A stretch of 64,000 bases of DNA, taken from NCBI GenBank assembly GCA_028279875.1, contig JANQMU010000076.1, positions 24,839-88,838 of the forward strand, written 5' to 3'. Both the position numbers and the translations under genes were made by a program. The stretch's first letter is position 1. Each line of letters starts with the position of its first letter. Below are positions 46,412-55,219 of the stretch, piece by piece. The DNA is from Rhizobiaceae bacterium. Lineage in GTDB: Bacteria > Pseudomonadota > Alphaproteobacteria > Rhizobiales > Rhizobiaceae. Under the pieces are notes generated by a model. That model saw only the letters and a list, made by a program, of their open reading frames with translations, did not search any database and was not told where the DNA came from.

Positions 46412-47266
46412 ATGCGTATGAATATGCCACTGGGCGCCGGCATGCTGGCACTGCTTGTCGGGTTCGCACTGCCCGCCGCCGGGCAGGAAGACACCGACAA
46501 GGTCATCGCGACGATCGGCGGAAAGCCGGTCTACCAGTCGGAACTGACCCTGGCGGAGACCGATCTGGACCAGCAATTCGACAGGCTGCCGGATGACCAG
46601 AAGACCGCAGCGGCGCTTTCGGCGCTGCTGGACATCAAGCTGATGGCGCGGCAGGCGGAAGATGCCGGCTTCGGCGAGGGTATCCTGTTCGAACGACGGC
46701 TCGGGTTTTTAAAAGACAGGGCCCTGCACAATGACTACTTCAAATCCAGGGTCGTGGATGCGCTGACCGAGGAAGCGGTCCGCGAACGCTATGACCAGGA
46801 GGTGGCGGCGACACCGCCCGAGCAGGAGGTCAAGGCCCGGCATATTCTCGTCGACAGCGAGGAGCAGGCCAAGGCGGTCATCGAGGAGCTCGATGGCGGC
46901 ACCGACTTTGTCGAACTCGCCAAGGAAAAATCCACCGGGCCGAGCGGGCCGCAGGGTGGCGATCTGGGATATTTCACCCGCGGCAGGATGGTCCCCGAAT
47001 TCGAGGAGGCGGCCTTCGCGCTGGAGCCGGGCGCCTATACGAGCGTGCCGGTGAAGACCCAGTTCGGCTGGCATATCATCAAGGTGGAAGACCGGCGCGA
47101 CACGCCGCCGCCGCCCTTCGAGCAGGTCGCCGAGCAGATCCGCCGGGTTCTGCTTCAGGAACAGTATCTGGCCCTCATTCAGGAGGCCCGCGCGGCCACC
47201 GAGATTGAGGTCACGGATCCCGAGTTGAAGGCGCTTCTCGACAATGTGACCCCCAACCGGAACTGA
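46412..47266 (+). CDS. Periplasmic parvulin-type peptidyl-prolyl isomerase
   Basis: 284 residues from the ATG at 46412. Sec signal peptide ([25 protein letters not shown]), a SurA-like N-terminal helical part ([41 protein letters not shown]) and a parvulin domain: [58 protein letters not shown] and [16 protein letters not shown]. It assists folding of exported proteins, which fits its position beside secA. The usual order secA, parvulin, argJ is seen in Hyphomicrobiales. Confidence 0.93.
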   Translation: MRMNMPLGAGMLALLVGFALPAAGQEDTDKVIATIGGKPVYQSELTLAETDLDQQFDRLPDDQKTAAALSALLDIKLMARQAEDAGFGEGILFERRLGFLKDRALHNDYFKSRVVDALTEEAVRERYDQEVAATPPEQEVKARHILVDSEEQAKAVIEELDGGTDFVELAKEKSTGPSGPQGGDLGYFTRGRMVPEFEEAAFALEPGAYTSVPVKTQFGWHIIKVEDRRDTPPPPFEQVAEQIRRVLLQEQYLALIQEARAATEIEVTDPELKALLDNVTPNRN

Positions 47267-47348
47267 CGCGGGATCGCGGCGCCGGCGGCCTGAAGGCGGG
47301 CCGCTCGCCGCAAACTCAGAAAACCAACCGGCTGACCTGGCAGATAGG

Positions 47349-48590
47349 ATGACGTTGACGATTTCTCCCCTCGCGCCGCAGAGCTTTGCCGTCCTGCCGC
47401 CGCTCGACGGCGTTCGCATGGCGACAGCGGCGGCGGGCATCAAATATGAAGGCCGGACCGATCTGCTGCTGATGCGGTTCGATGAACCGGCCACTATCGC
47501 CGGGGTCTTTACCCAGTCGCTTTGCGCCGCGGCGCCGGTGGAGCTCTGCCGTGCCAATCTCGCCGGCGGGCGGGCTAGGGCGCTTGTCGTCAATTCCGGC
47601 AACGCCAATGCCTTCACCGGGCGTCGCGGAAGCGAGGCCGCGCAGATCACCGCGCAGGCCGCGGCCGCGGCCGTCGGCTGCGGCGCAGAGGAAGTGTTCG
47701 TGGCGTCGACCGGCGTGATCGGCGAACCGCTCGACGTCAGCGGATTTGGCGGCGCCCTCGGCACGCTGGCCGATGCCGCCGATGCGGATGGCTGGATGGA
47801 CGCCGCCAGGGCGATCATGACCACCGACACCTATCCGAAACTGGCCACCGGCCGGGCGTCGATCGATGGCGTCGAGGTGCGGATCAACGGCATCGCCAAG
47901 GGAGCCGGCATGATCGCGCCGGATATGGCGACCATGCTGTCCTTTGTGGTGACCGATGCCGCCATCGCGCCGAATGTTCTTCAGACGCTGCTGTCGGACA
48001 GTGTCGGCGACACGTTCAACGCCATCACCGTCGACAGCGATACGTCGACGTCCGACACGCTGCTGCTGCTCGCGACCGGCGCTGCCGCCGGCCGGGGTGC
48101 GCCGCTGATCACCGATGCCGGGGATCCGCATCTTGCGGCGTTTGCCGAAGCACTCCACGGCCTGATGAAGGACCTGGCGCTGCAGATCGTCCGCGACGGC
48201 GAGGGTGCACGCAAGATGGTGGAAATCCAGGTGAAAGGGGCGGCCAGCGATGCGGCGGCGAAAACCATCGCGCTGTCGGTCGCCAATTCGCCGCTGGTCA
48301 AAACCGCCATCGCCGGCGAGGACGCCAATTGGGGCCGGGTTGTCATGGCGGTCGGCAAGGCCGGCGAGAGGGCACACCGTGACCGGCTGCAGATCTGGTT
48401 CGGTGATATCCGGGTCGCGGTCGACGGTGAACGCGACCCCGATTACAGCGAGGCGGCTGCCGCGGCCGTCATGAAGAATCCCGAAATCGCCATTACCATC
48501 GATGTCGGCGTCGCCGATGGAGCCTCAACGGTGTGGACATGCGATCTGACCAAGGACTACGTGGCCATCAATGGCGACTACAGGAGTTGA
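47349..48590 (+). CDS. argJ: Bifunctional glutamate N-acetyltransferase / amino-acid acetyltransferase ArgJ
   Basis: 413 residues. The self-cleavage site is visible: [14 protein letters not shown] with Thr195, which becomes the N-terminal nucleophile of the beta chain. [30 protein letters not shown] and the C-terminal [17 protein letters not shown] are family signatures. It transfers the acetyl group from N-acetylornithine to glutamate, recycling acetyl in arginine synthesis, and may also use acetyl-CoA. It lies 82 bp downstream of the parvulin gene. Confidence 0.98.
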   Translation: MTLTISPLAPQSFAVLPPLDGVRMATAAAGIKYEGRTDLLLMRFDEPATIAGVFTQSLCAAAPVELCRANLAGGRARALVVNSGNANAFTGRRGSEAAQITAQAAAAAVGCGAEEVFVASTGVIGEPLDVSGFGGALGTLADAADADGWMDAARAIMTTDTYPKLATGRASIDGVEVRINGIAKGAGMIAPDMATMLSFVVTDAAIAPNVLQTLLSDSVGDTFNAITVDSDTSTSDTLLLLATGAAAGRGAPLITDAGDPHLAAFAEALHGLMKDLALQIVRDGEGARKMVEIQVKGAASDAAAKTIALSVANSPLVKTAIAGEDANWGRVVMAVGKAGERAHRDRLQIWFGDIRVAVDGERDPDYSEAAAAAVMKNPEIAITIDVGVADGASTVWTCDLTKDYVAINGDYRS

Positions 48591-48635
48591 CCGGGATTCC
48601 GGTACCCACATGAGTGCGCTCAATCCAACCGCCCG

Positions 48636-49448
48636 TTGCTCCGCCTCGAAATGAAACCGGATCGCCTTATGCAGGAACTTGCCATCGTACGCAGACTGGA
48701 GGCCGTCGGGTTCAGGGCGTGGCCTGCCGCGTCTATCCAGTATGACGGCAGCTGGCAGATCCGGCTGACCGCCGGCCATCCGTCGAAGCGGCTGAACTCG
48801 GTCAATCCTCTCGACCCGTCCGACCATGGCGATGTCGAAGCGCGGGTCGAGCGGGCGGCGCAGCGGTTTCGCGCCTATGGCCGGCCGCTTGTGTTCCGGC
48901 AGTCGCCGCTGGCGCCGCCGCAACTGGATGCCTATTTCGATGCCCATGGCTGGCGCCGCGTTCAGGAAACGCGGGTGATGATGGCCGATATAGGCCGTCT
49001 CAATCTCGATGACGTGCTGGATCATCTGCCGATCCGCGAGATCGGCCGCTATGTCGATGCCTCGATGCTGGTCCACGGCCGCGATGCGGCGCTCAAGCCC
49101 GGGCTGACGGAGGTGCTCAGCTCGATCCGGCCGACCAGCGGTTTTTTTGTCATCGAGGAACCGGATGCCGGACCGGTGGCGACCGCGCTGTGCGTACACG
49201 ACAATGACATGGCCGGCATTTTCGAGCTGGCGACGCGCTCCGACAGAAGGCGCCGGGGACATGGCCGGGACGTGGTGGTCGCGGCCCTGCGGTGGGCGCG
49301 CATGCGCGGCGCGCGCAAGGCCTGGCTGCAGGTCGAGGTCGACAACGGGCCCGCGGTGGCGCTTTACGAGGGCTTCGGCTTCGACGAGGTCTATTGCTAC
49401 GACTACCGGCAGGCGCCCGATCTCGGCGTCGCAATATCCAATGGCTGA
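48636..49448 (+). CDS. GNAT-family N-acetyltransferase
   Basis: 270 residues. The GNAT acetyl-CoA loop is in the C-terminal half: AGIFELATRSDRRRRGHGRDVVVAALRWARMRGARKAWLQVEVDNGPAVALYEGFGFDEVYCYDYRQ, with R-x-x-G-x-G/A. The N-terminal half is a degenerate GNAT-like domain. The substrate is unknown. The start could be this ATG or one 11 codons later. Its last 8 bases overlap the mutT start, so the two genes are translationally coupled, as is usual in this neighbourhood. Confidence 0.88.
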   Translation: MLRLEMKPDRLMQELAIVRRLEAVGFRAWPAASIQYDGSWQIRLTAGHPSKRLNSVNPLDPSDHGDVEARVERAAQRFRAYGRPLVFRQSPLAPPQLDAYFDAHGWRRVQETRVMMADIGRLNLDDVLDHLPIREIGRYVDASMLVHGRDAALKPGLTEVLSSIRPTSGFFVIEEPDAGPVATALCVHDNDMAGIFELATRSDRRRRGHGRDVVVAALRWARMRGARKAWLQVEVDNGPAVALYEGFGFDEVYCYDYRQAPDLGVAISNG

Positions 49449-49848
49449 CAGGCCGATTGTCCTTGTCGTCGCCTGCGCCCTGGTCGACGCCGACGGCCGC
49501 GTGCTGATCACGCAGCGTCCGGCCGGCAAGTCGATGGCCGGTTTGTGGGAATTTCCGGGCGGCAAGGTCGAGGGCGGCGAAACGCCCGAAGCGGCGCTGA
49601 TCCGCGAGTTGCAGGAAGAATTGGGGATCGTCACGCAGATCGACTGCCTGGCGCCGCTGACCTTCGCAAGCCACGCCTATGATGATTTCCATCTGATGAT
49701 GCCGCTCTATGTCTGCCGCCGTTTTCAGGGCATGCCGCGCTCGCAGGAGGGGCAGGTGTTGAAATGGGTCCGTCCGCGCCAGTTGCGGGACTTTGCTATG
49801 CCGCCGGCCGATGCGCCGCTGATCCCGTTTCTGATCGACCTGATTTGA
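49441..49848 (+). CDS. mutT: 8-oxo-dGTP diphosphatase (Nudix)
   Basis: 135 residues with a perfect Nudix box at 41-63 (G-x5-E-x7-R-E-L-x-E-E-x-G-I, within GGKVEGGETPEAALIRELQE). LITQRPAGKSMAGLWEFPGG is the typical MutT approach to the box. It removes oxidised dGTP from the nucleotide pool. The ATG overlaps the GNAT stop by 8 bp (ATGGCTGA). Confidence 0.95.
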   Translation: MADRPIVLVVACALVDADGRVLITQRPAGKSMAGLWEFPGGKVEGGETPEAALIRELQEELGIVTQIDCLAPLTFASHAYDDFHLMMPLYVCRRFQGMPRSQEGQVLKWVRPRQLRDFAMPPADAPLIPFLIDLI

Positions 49849-49926
49849 GTCCCCCCGGAATTAATCAATCATTTATCATAATGGGTGATGGTGAAACCGT
49901 GGTGGCATGCAGTCGGGGATCCAGCC

Positions 49927-50241
49927 ATGGACAATGACGAGTTCTGGTCGTCCGTCTATTCGGGCGCATCGAAAGACAGGCGGACGGGCGGGTTTTCGGC
50001 GGTTCGGGTGGCGCTTCTGTTCGGGACCGCCGCCATTGCCCTGGCGCTGGTGATCCCGCCGATGGCCGATATGGCCTCGGATGACTGGACCCTGTTGAGC
50101 GCCGATCCCGGTATCGACTTCACGACCACGGCAACCGTGCCGCGCAGCCGGGAATATACGGTCCAGCGCAGCGTTCTGCAGCAATCGCCGGATTCCGTCT
50201 GCATTATTCATTCCAACGGCAGGCGGTCGGGGGATTGCTGA
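49927..50241 (+). CDS. Small single-pass membrane protein of unknown function
   Basis: 104 residues from the ATG at 49927. A cytoplasmic N terminus (MDNDEFWSSVYSGASKDRRTGG) precedes one helix (AVRVALLFGTAAIALALVIPPMAD) and a polar C-terminal part with one Cys near the end. I do not recognise the family. It lies between mutT and a Flp pilin gene, with no operon evidence. Confidence 0.6.
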   Translation: MDNDEFWSSVYSGASKDRRTGGFSAVRVALLFGTAAIALALVIPPMADMASDDWTLLSADPGIDFTTTATVPRSREYTVQRSVLQQSPDSVCIIHSNGRRSGDC

Positions 50242-50350
50242 AAACCTGCGGTTGCCTGGTTAAATGGCGATACAATCCATTAGGGTATTCTAAACCCTGT
50301 GGGCATATGCTGTGAACGCTCTTCGCTCCAAAGATATAGAGGTGGGAACT

Positions 50351-50527
50351 ATGTCTGATGTCATGTATCGGTTTTTGCGCTCGAAAAGCGGGACGACGGC
50401 AGTTGAGTACGGCGTGATTGCGATGTTGATATCGGTGTCGTTCATTGCCGGCGCGCTGCTGATCGGAAACGAAGTCGGGAACATGTTCAACGACGTCGGA
50501 AGCGACGTGGCCGGCGCTGTCAAATAA
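50351..50527 (+). CDS. Flp-family type IVb pilin
   Basis: 58 residues: a short leader, then SGTTAVEYGVIAMLISVSFIAGALLIGNEVGNMFNDVGSDVAG. The Flp prepilin site (after Gly, with Glu at +5 and Tyr at +6) and the hydrophobic helix are present. GGTGGGAACT precedes the ATG. Flp pilins form Tad pili for surface attachment, but no tad/cpa assembly gene is in the window, so it would depend on a locus elsewhere or be an extra pilin. Confidence 0.87.
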   Translation: MSDVMYRFLRSKSGTTAVEYGVIAMLISVSFIAGALLIGNEVGNMFNDVGSDVAGAVK

Positions 50528-50602
50528 GCGTCCGGAGCGACAATTATGTGTTGCTTAACCTGACCTTCATACCCTCACCCGGAATTTTTGGGGTGAGATT
50601 TC

Positions 50603-52900
50603 ATGCAGCAACCGCTTCGACAATCGCTATCGAAAAGCGGAACAGGACCCGTTCGGATTGCTCTTCCCGTTCTGCAACTGTTTGCTGGAACGCTTTTTCT
50701 GAGCGCTTTCCTGCTGTTTTCCATTCAGCCCTATTTTTCCAAACTCGTCCTGCCGAAGCTTGGCGGCTCACCCGGTGTCTGGTCCGTCGCAATGGTGTTT
50801 TTCCAAAGCGTCCTGCTGCTCGGCTACGGATATGCGCATCTGCTGACACGATTCTTGAGGACGAAACACGCCGTGCTTTGTCACGGTGCTGTTTTGCTGA
50901 CGGCTTGTCTTTTCCTGCCGCTCGGGATCGCCAATGGCTGGGACAGGCCTCCGGCAGATAATCAGGAAATCTGGCTCTTGGGACTTTTTGGCGTTTCCGT
51001 CGGGCTGCCGTTCTTCGCTGTCGCCGCAAACGCGCCCCTTCTCCAAGCCTGGTTTTCAAGGACGGGACACAGACACTCTGCAGACCCGTACTTTCTTTAC
51101 GGTGCGAGCAATATCGGGAGTTTTGCCTCTCTATACCTCTATATCCTCGTCTTCGAACCCTCCCTGACGCTGGGATCCCAGTCGTTATTGTGGTCGGCGG
51201 GTTATGTCGTGCTTGTTGCAGCGATCATTCTGTGCGCGGGGACCGTTCTGCAGCGCCCGAGCGCGATACCGATGCAGGCCGAAGGGGCCGATACCCGCCA
51301 ATTCGAGACACGGCTTCACAGGATCTCGGCAAAACAGATTGCCGTCTTTCTCTGCCTGTCTGCGGTGCCTTCGGCGCTGACGATCGCGGTGACCTCTCAT
51401 GTCACCGTCGATGTCGCCTCCGCTCCGTTCATGTGGGTCATCCCCTTGTCGTTGTTTCTGCTCACATTCGTGCTGAGCTTCAGGGACAAGCCGTTCATGC
51501 ATGTCGGGACGCTGGCCGCCCTGCTGCCTTGGGCCGTGCTTGTGGGCGCAGGCGCGATCTTTCTCTCCGCAGTACTGCTGTTCGCGGCAGTGTTGTTTGG
51601 GACCATGCTGTCTTTTTTCATTGCCGTTCTCTACTGCCATTCGCGGCTCTACCAGCTCCGTCCACATGCCAGCCAACTCACCGCATTCTATCTTTGGATG
51701 TCGTTTGGCGGCGTCATCGGCGGCATATTCGCGGGGCTTGTCGCGCCCAATCTCTTTGACTGGGTCATCGAGTATCCGATGTTGCTGCTTGTCGTGCTGT
51801 TTCTCGTACCGCAGAAACCCGGGACGACGCGCACATCGGCGATTGCCAATATCGTTGCCGGGACGATTGCCGCGGCGGTGTTGTGGTTCGCGACCCAGTG
51901 GGGAATTCTTCCGGCATTGGAAAGCGCTGCGGTTTGCGCAATCCTGATTGTCGGCGTTGTCGCCCTGGCGGCGATCGTCCAACTCAAGTGGCAGGCGGTT
52001 TCGTTTCAGCTCCTGATCCTGACTGTCCCGCTCGCGGTCCTTTACCAGAGCAACCAGCGCGTGGTTCATATGGAGCGCTCGTTTTTCGGCGTTATCAAGG
52101 TGGCCGACACCAGGGACAAATCGCATCGGACAATGGTTCACGGAACGACTGTGCACGGGAGCATCGCGTCGGGTGCTTTTGAAGCGGAAGTCGGGCAAGG
52201 AACTCCCGAACCGCTTGCCTATTATCATGTGAGCGGAGAAATGGCGGATACGCTGCGAGCGGCCCGCGATAATTCCGGCGGCACTCTCTCTCACGCAGGG
52301 ATCGTGGGTCTTGGAACCGGCAGTTTCCTGTGCCACCGGCAGGACGGGGAAAGCTGGACCGTCTACGAGATCGACAAGGCTGTCATAGATGTCGCCTCGA
52401 ACCCATCCTATTTCCGCTTCGTGTCCGACTGCGGGTCCGGGATGGAGATGGTGCTGGGCGATGCCCGGCTGACGCTGAATGACGCTGCAGACGACATGTT
52501 CGACTATCTGCTGATCGACGCGTTTTCGTCGGACGCGATCCCGGTGCATTTAATGACGCGCGAGGCGATCGCCCTTTATCTGGCGAAGCTGGCGCCGCAC
52601 GGCATTCTTGCGCTTCACATTTCCAACCGACATCTCGAGCTGGCAAGCGTGTTGGCTGCCATCGCCGAACAGGACGGATATGCAATCCGTTTCGCCGAGT
52701 CCGGGCGCGATGAAAACGTCGCCAGACCGGATCAAGTCTATGGTTCCGATGTCGTTGCGCTCGCGCGTCACGAAATCCATCTCGCACCCCTGCTCAGCGA
52801 CCCGAGATGGAAGGAAATCCGCTCCAACGGTGTTCATCCCTGGACGGACGACTACTCCAATGTCGTCGGCTCGATCATGCGCCACGAATTCGGGGAATAG
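50603..52900 (+). CDS. Fused membrane / spermidine-synthase-like protein
   Basis: 765 residues. The first two thirds are membrane: FAGTLFLSAFLLFSIQPYFSKLVLPKLGG is the typical start of the fused MFS/spermidine synthase group, with about a dozen helices to residue 490. The C-terminal part is a Rossmann methyltransferase-like domain: IVGLGTGSF, WTVYEIDKAVIDVA and DYLLIDAFSSDAIPVHLMT, as in spermidine synthases. The catalytic Asp positions are only partly clear, so polyamine synthesis is not certain. Codon use is somewhat less GC-rich than the neighbours. GGGGTGAG precedes the ATG. Confidence 0.82.
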   Translation: MQQPLRQSLSKSGTGPVRIALPVLQLFAGTLFLSAFLLFSIQPYFSKLVLPKLGGSPGVWSVAMVFFQSVLLLGYGYAHLLTRFLRTKHAVLCHGAVLLTACLFLPLGIANGWDRPPADNQEIWLLGLFGVSVGLPFFAVAANAPLLQAWFSRTGHRHSADPYFLYGASNIGSFASLYLYILVFEPSLTLGSQSLLWSAGYVVLVAAIILCAGTVLQRPSAIPMQAEGADTRQFETRLHRISAKQIAVFLCLSAVPSALTIAVTSHVTVDVASAPFMWVIPLSLFLLTFVLSFRDKPFMHVGTLAALLPWAVLVGAGAIFLSAVLLFAAVLFGTMLSFFIAVLYCHSRLYQLRPHASQLTAFYLWMSFGGVIGGIFAGLVAPNLFDWVIEYPMLLLVVLFLVPQKPGTTRTSAIANIVAGTIAAAVLWFATQWGILPALESAAVCAILIVGVVALAAIVQLKWQAVSFQLLILTVPLAVLYQSNQRVVHMERSFFGVIKVADTRDKSHRTMVHGTTVHGSIASGAFEAEVGQGTPEPLAYYHVSGEMADTLRAARDNSGGTLSHAGIVGLGTGSFLCHRQDGESWTVYEIDKAVIDVASNPSYFRFVSDCGSGMEMVLGDARLTLNDAADDMFDYLLIDAFSSDAIPVHLMTREAIALYLAKLAPHGILALHISNRHLELASVLAAIAEQDGYAIRFAESGRDENVARPDQVYGSDVVALARHEIHLAPLLSDPRWKEIRSNGVHPWTDDYSNVVGSIMRHEFGE

Positions 52901-52931
52901 AACCGGATCCGGGCATCGCTGTACGTTTTCG

Positions 52932-53837
52932 TCACATGGGCTCGCTGTCACTATCTCCACCGCGACCCAGAACACGGGTCAGGCTGATTTCGGCCGATCC
53001 GGGCTTCAACGGTTTTTGCTGGCTTTCGTCCGGCGCCCAGCCTGACAGATACAGAATCCGGAACGTGGCGCGGACGCGACCGTCCGGGTCGCCATAGCGT
53101 TCGGCGTAAAGCTGTGCTGTGCGGGAGAAAAGGGTCCGGTTCGTCGCGGTGCGGCGGCGGGCGGCCAGCGGATTGCCCATGCCCATGGCCCGCAGGTCCC
53201 GCATCAGGTCGAACATCGTGTCGTAGCGCACCACATAGTCTTGCGAATCGACCACCGGCAGGGCGAAGCCGGCCCGCTGCAGCAGAGCGCCGCAGTCGCG
53301 GATATCGGCGAACGGCATGATTCGCGGGCTTGCGCCTCCACTTTGTTCGGAATCGGCCTGCAGCAGACAGTCGCGCAGTTCGGCGAGCGTTCCGGCCCCC
53401 GGCAGCGCCGCCATGAACAGACCATCCGGATGCAGCGCCCGGCGGATCTGCACCAGCAGCCCCGGCAGGTCGTTGACCAGATGCAGCGACAGGGGCGAGA
53501 TGACGAGGCCGATGGTGGCGGCCGCGGCGGGCAGGGTTTCAAGGTCGGTGATGCCGTCCTCGACGCCCTCGATCGGTGGTTCGAGAAAATCGCCATGCTG
53601 CTCCAGCCGGGTGACGCGGCCTGTCTGGTCACCGCTTCGGAGCCGCTCTGCGACCAGCCCCGTATGGCCATGCAGCACCACCGCATGCTCGAATCGCCGT
53701 TCGACCATCGAAAGGCGCTCCAGCAGTTCCTCGGCAACGGTGTTGAGCAGAAAATCGGCGTCCGGCACGGCCAGGGCACGGGCGCGGCGGCGGTTCCTCA
53801 GCACAAGCTTCGGATCAAACAGCCTCTCGACATCCAT
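52932..53837 (-). CDS. BioC/NDUFAF5-like SAM-dependent methyltransferase
   Basis: 301 residues from the ATG at 53837. The N terminus MDVERLFDPKLVLRNRRRARAL and the block LPAAAATIGLVISPLSLHLVNDLPGLLVQIRRALHPDGLFMAALPGAGTLAELRDCL match the alphaproteobacterial methyltransferase close to mitochondrial NDUFAF5, an arginine hydroxylase/assembly factor for complex I. The glycine-rich SAM motif is weak. It is divergent from comF with 34 bp between starts, which is the usual pairing in Hyphomicrobiales. Confidence 0.85.
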   Translation of the reverse strand: MDVERLFDPKLVLRNRRRARALAVPDADFLLNTVAEELLERLSMVERRFEHAVVLHGHTGLVAERLRSGDQTGRVTRLEQHGDFLEPPIEGVEDGITDLETLPAAAATIGLVISPLSLHLVNDLPGLLVQIRRALHPDGLFMAALPGAGTLAELRDCLLQADSEQSGGASPRIMPFADIRDCGALLQRAGFALPVVDSQDYVVRYDTMFDLMRDLRAMGMGNPLAARRRTATNRTLFSRTAQLYAERYGDPDGRVRATFRILYLSGWAPDESQQKPLKPGSAEISLTRVLGRGGDSDSEPM

Positions 53838-53871
53838 TGCGCAGCCCCGCCAGAATTGTATTCTCCCAGAT

Positions 53872-54648
53872 ATGGATACCGGTTCGTTCAATTCCAGCGT
53901 GTTGTCAATCGGCACGGGGCTGCGTCGCGGCGCGGATCTGCTCGGCCGCGTCGTCTATCCCCCTGTTTGCCTGGGCTGCGGTGTTCTTGTCGGAACGCAT
54001 GGCGGCGTGTGCGCGGGGTGCTGGAGCCGCCTGCGCCACATCGAAGAACCCTTCTGCGACGTTCTGGGCGTGCCGTTTTCACACGATATGGGCGATGCGA
54101 TCGTCAGCGCCGAAGCGATCGCAGATCCGCCGCCGTTTCGCCGGGCGCGGGCCGCCGTGCTCTATGACGATGTCGCCCGCTCCATCGTCCACCGCCTGAA
54201 ATACAAGGATCGCACGGATTTGGCGAGGGTCATGGCGCGCTGGATGGCGCGGGCCGGGCGCGGTCTTATTGCCGAATCCGACTGTGTTCTGTCGGTGCCA
54301 CTGCACCGGCGCCGGTTCCTGGCGCGGCGATACAACCAGTCGGCGGAACTGGCAAGGATCCTGGCCAGCGAGGTCGGCCTGCCTTACCGGCCGGCGGCGA
54401 TCATGCGCAAAAAGGCGACGCGGCCGCAGGTCGGGCTGGGCGCGCGGGCCCGCTCGGAAAACATGCGGGGCGCCTTCAGTGTGCCGCCGACGGCACGATC
54501 GGACCTGTTCGGCAAGGCGGTGCTTTTGATCGATGATGTCTACACCACCGGCGCCACGGTCAAGGCCGCGTCCCGCGCCTTGCTGAAGGCCGGTGCCGGC
54601 AGTGTTTGCGTCCTGACATTTGCCAGGGTTGCCCAGGGTCACCTGTGA
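53872..54648 (+). CDS. comF: ComF-family phosphoribosyltransferase-like protein
   Basis: 258 residues. An N-terminal zinc-ribbon-like part (Cys33, Cys36, Cys47, Cys50; PPVCLGCG and CAGCWSRL) is followed by a PRTase-type domain with SVPLHRRRFLARRYNQSAELAR and the PRPP-site loop LLIDDVYTTGATV (about 219-231). In naturally competent bacteria ComF acts in DNA uptake, but it is widespread in non-competent alphaproteobacteria, where its function is unclear. The frame is open far upstream; the start is placed by homology and ribosome-binding support is weak. Confidence 0.9.
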   Translation: MDTGSFNSSVLSIGTGLRRGADLLGRVVYPPVCLGCGVLVGTHGGVCAGCWSRLRHIEEPFCDVLGVPFSHDMGDAIVSAEAIADPPPFRRARAAVLYDDVARSIVHRLKYKDRTDLARVMARWMARAGRGLIAESDCVLSVPLHRRRFLARRYNQSAELARILASEVGLPYRPAAIMRKKATRPQVGLGARARSENMRGAFSVPPTARSDLFGKAVLLIDDVYTTGATVKAASRALLKAGAGSVCVLTFARVAQGHL

Positions 54649-54663
54649 ACACTATATACAGGC

Positions 54664-54933
54664 TGGGCTGTGGTGACCCTTTAACCTATGCGCCGGTTTG
54701 TCCGGATTTGTTCAGGATCGGTTTACGAGGAGGAAGGACATGCTGGTGCATATTCGACGACGAGTGGGCCGATCATGGGCAAATCCGGTCAAATCCCTTC
54801 GGGACGAGGCACACTTCGTCCCTGGACTTCGTTGCGAAATGCTTGAAGTGGAGGGCACTACGGCGCCTTTCGCGCCTTGCCAGGAACGAAGTGTGCCCCG
54901 CCGGCGCACAGGTTAAAGGGTCACCACAGCCCA
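54664..54933. repeat. 270-bp element with 33-bp terminal inverted repeats (MITE-like)
   Basis: The outer arms 54664-54696 and 54901-54933 are inverted copies matching at 32 of 33 bases (both start TGGGCTGTGGTGACCCTTTA). A second, inner inverted repeat of 18 bp (54808-54825 with 54880-54897, 17 of 18 matching) starts GGCACACTTCGT. There is no credible gene inside. It fills the gap between comF and grxC, ending 20 bp before the grxC start. No obvious target duplication is seen. Confidence 0.75.
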
Positions 54934-54953
54934 ATGTTCGACCGGAGAAAACC

Positions 54954-55217
54954 ATGGCGCAAGTGACCATCTATACACGCAAATTCTGCGGATTTTGCAC
55001 CGCGGCAAAGCGGTTGCTGGACCAAAAGGGCGTGGGTTACGATGAGCGCGATGCGACCTTTTCGCAGGATCTGAGGCGGGAAATGGTGCAGCGGGCCCAT
55101 GGCCGTTCGACGTTTCCCCAGATTTTCATCGGCAAGACCCATATCGGCGGCTGCGATGAACTGCACGCGCTGGACCGGAGCGGCAAGCTGGACGATTTGC
55201 TGCAGACGGCCGCCTGA
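54954..55217 (+). CDS. grxC: Glutaredoxin 3
   Basis: 87 residues with the dithiol site CGFC (Cys12, Cys15) in IYTRKFCGFCTAAKRLL, the cis-Pro segment STFPQIFIG and the GSH-binding GGCDELHAL. It reduces disulfides with glutathione. CCGGAGAAAACC before the ATG gives the ribosome-binding site; it lies 10 bp beyond the end of the 270-bp element. The carbon-nitrogen hydrolase gene follows 2 bp after the stop, so grxC starts a small operon. Confidence 0.96.
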   Translation: MAQVTIYTRKFCGFCTAAKRLLDQKGVGYDERDATFSQDLRREMVQRAHGRSTFPQIFIGKTHIGGCDELHALDRSGKLDDLLQTAA

Positions 55218-55219
55218 CC

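Noticed and set aside
53317..53871. Upstream extension of comF by about 185 codons over the methyltransferase gene
   Set aside because: The extension is the mirror image of a well-supported minus-strand gene, and ComF similarity begins only at the ATG at 53872.
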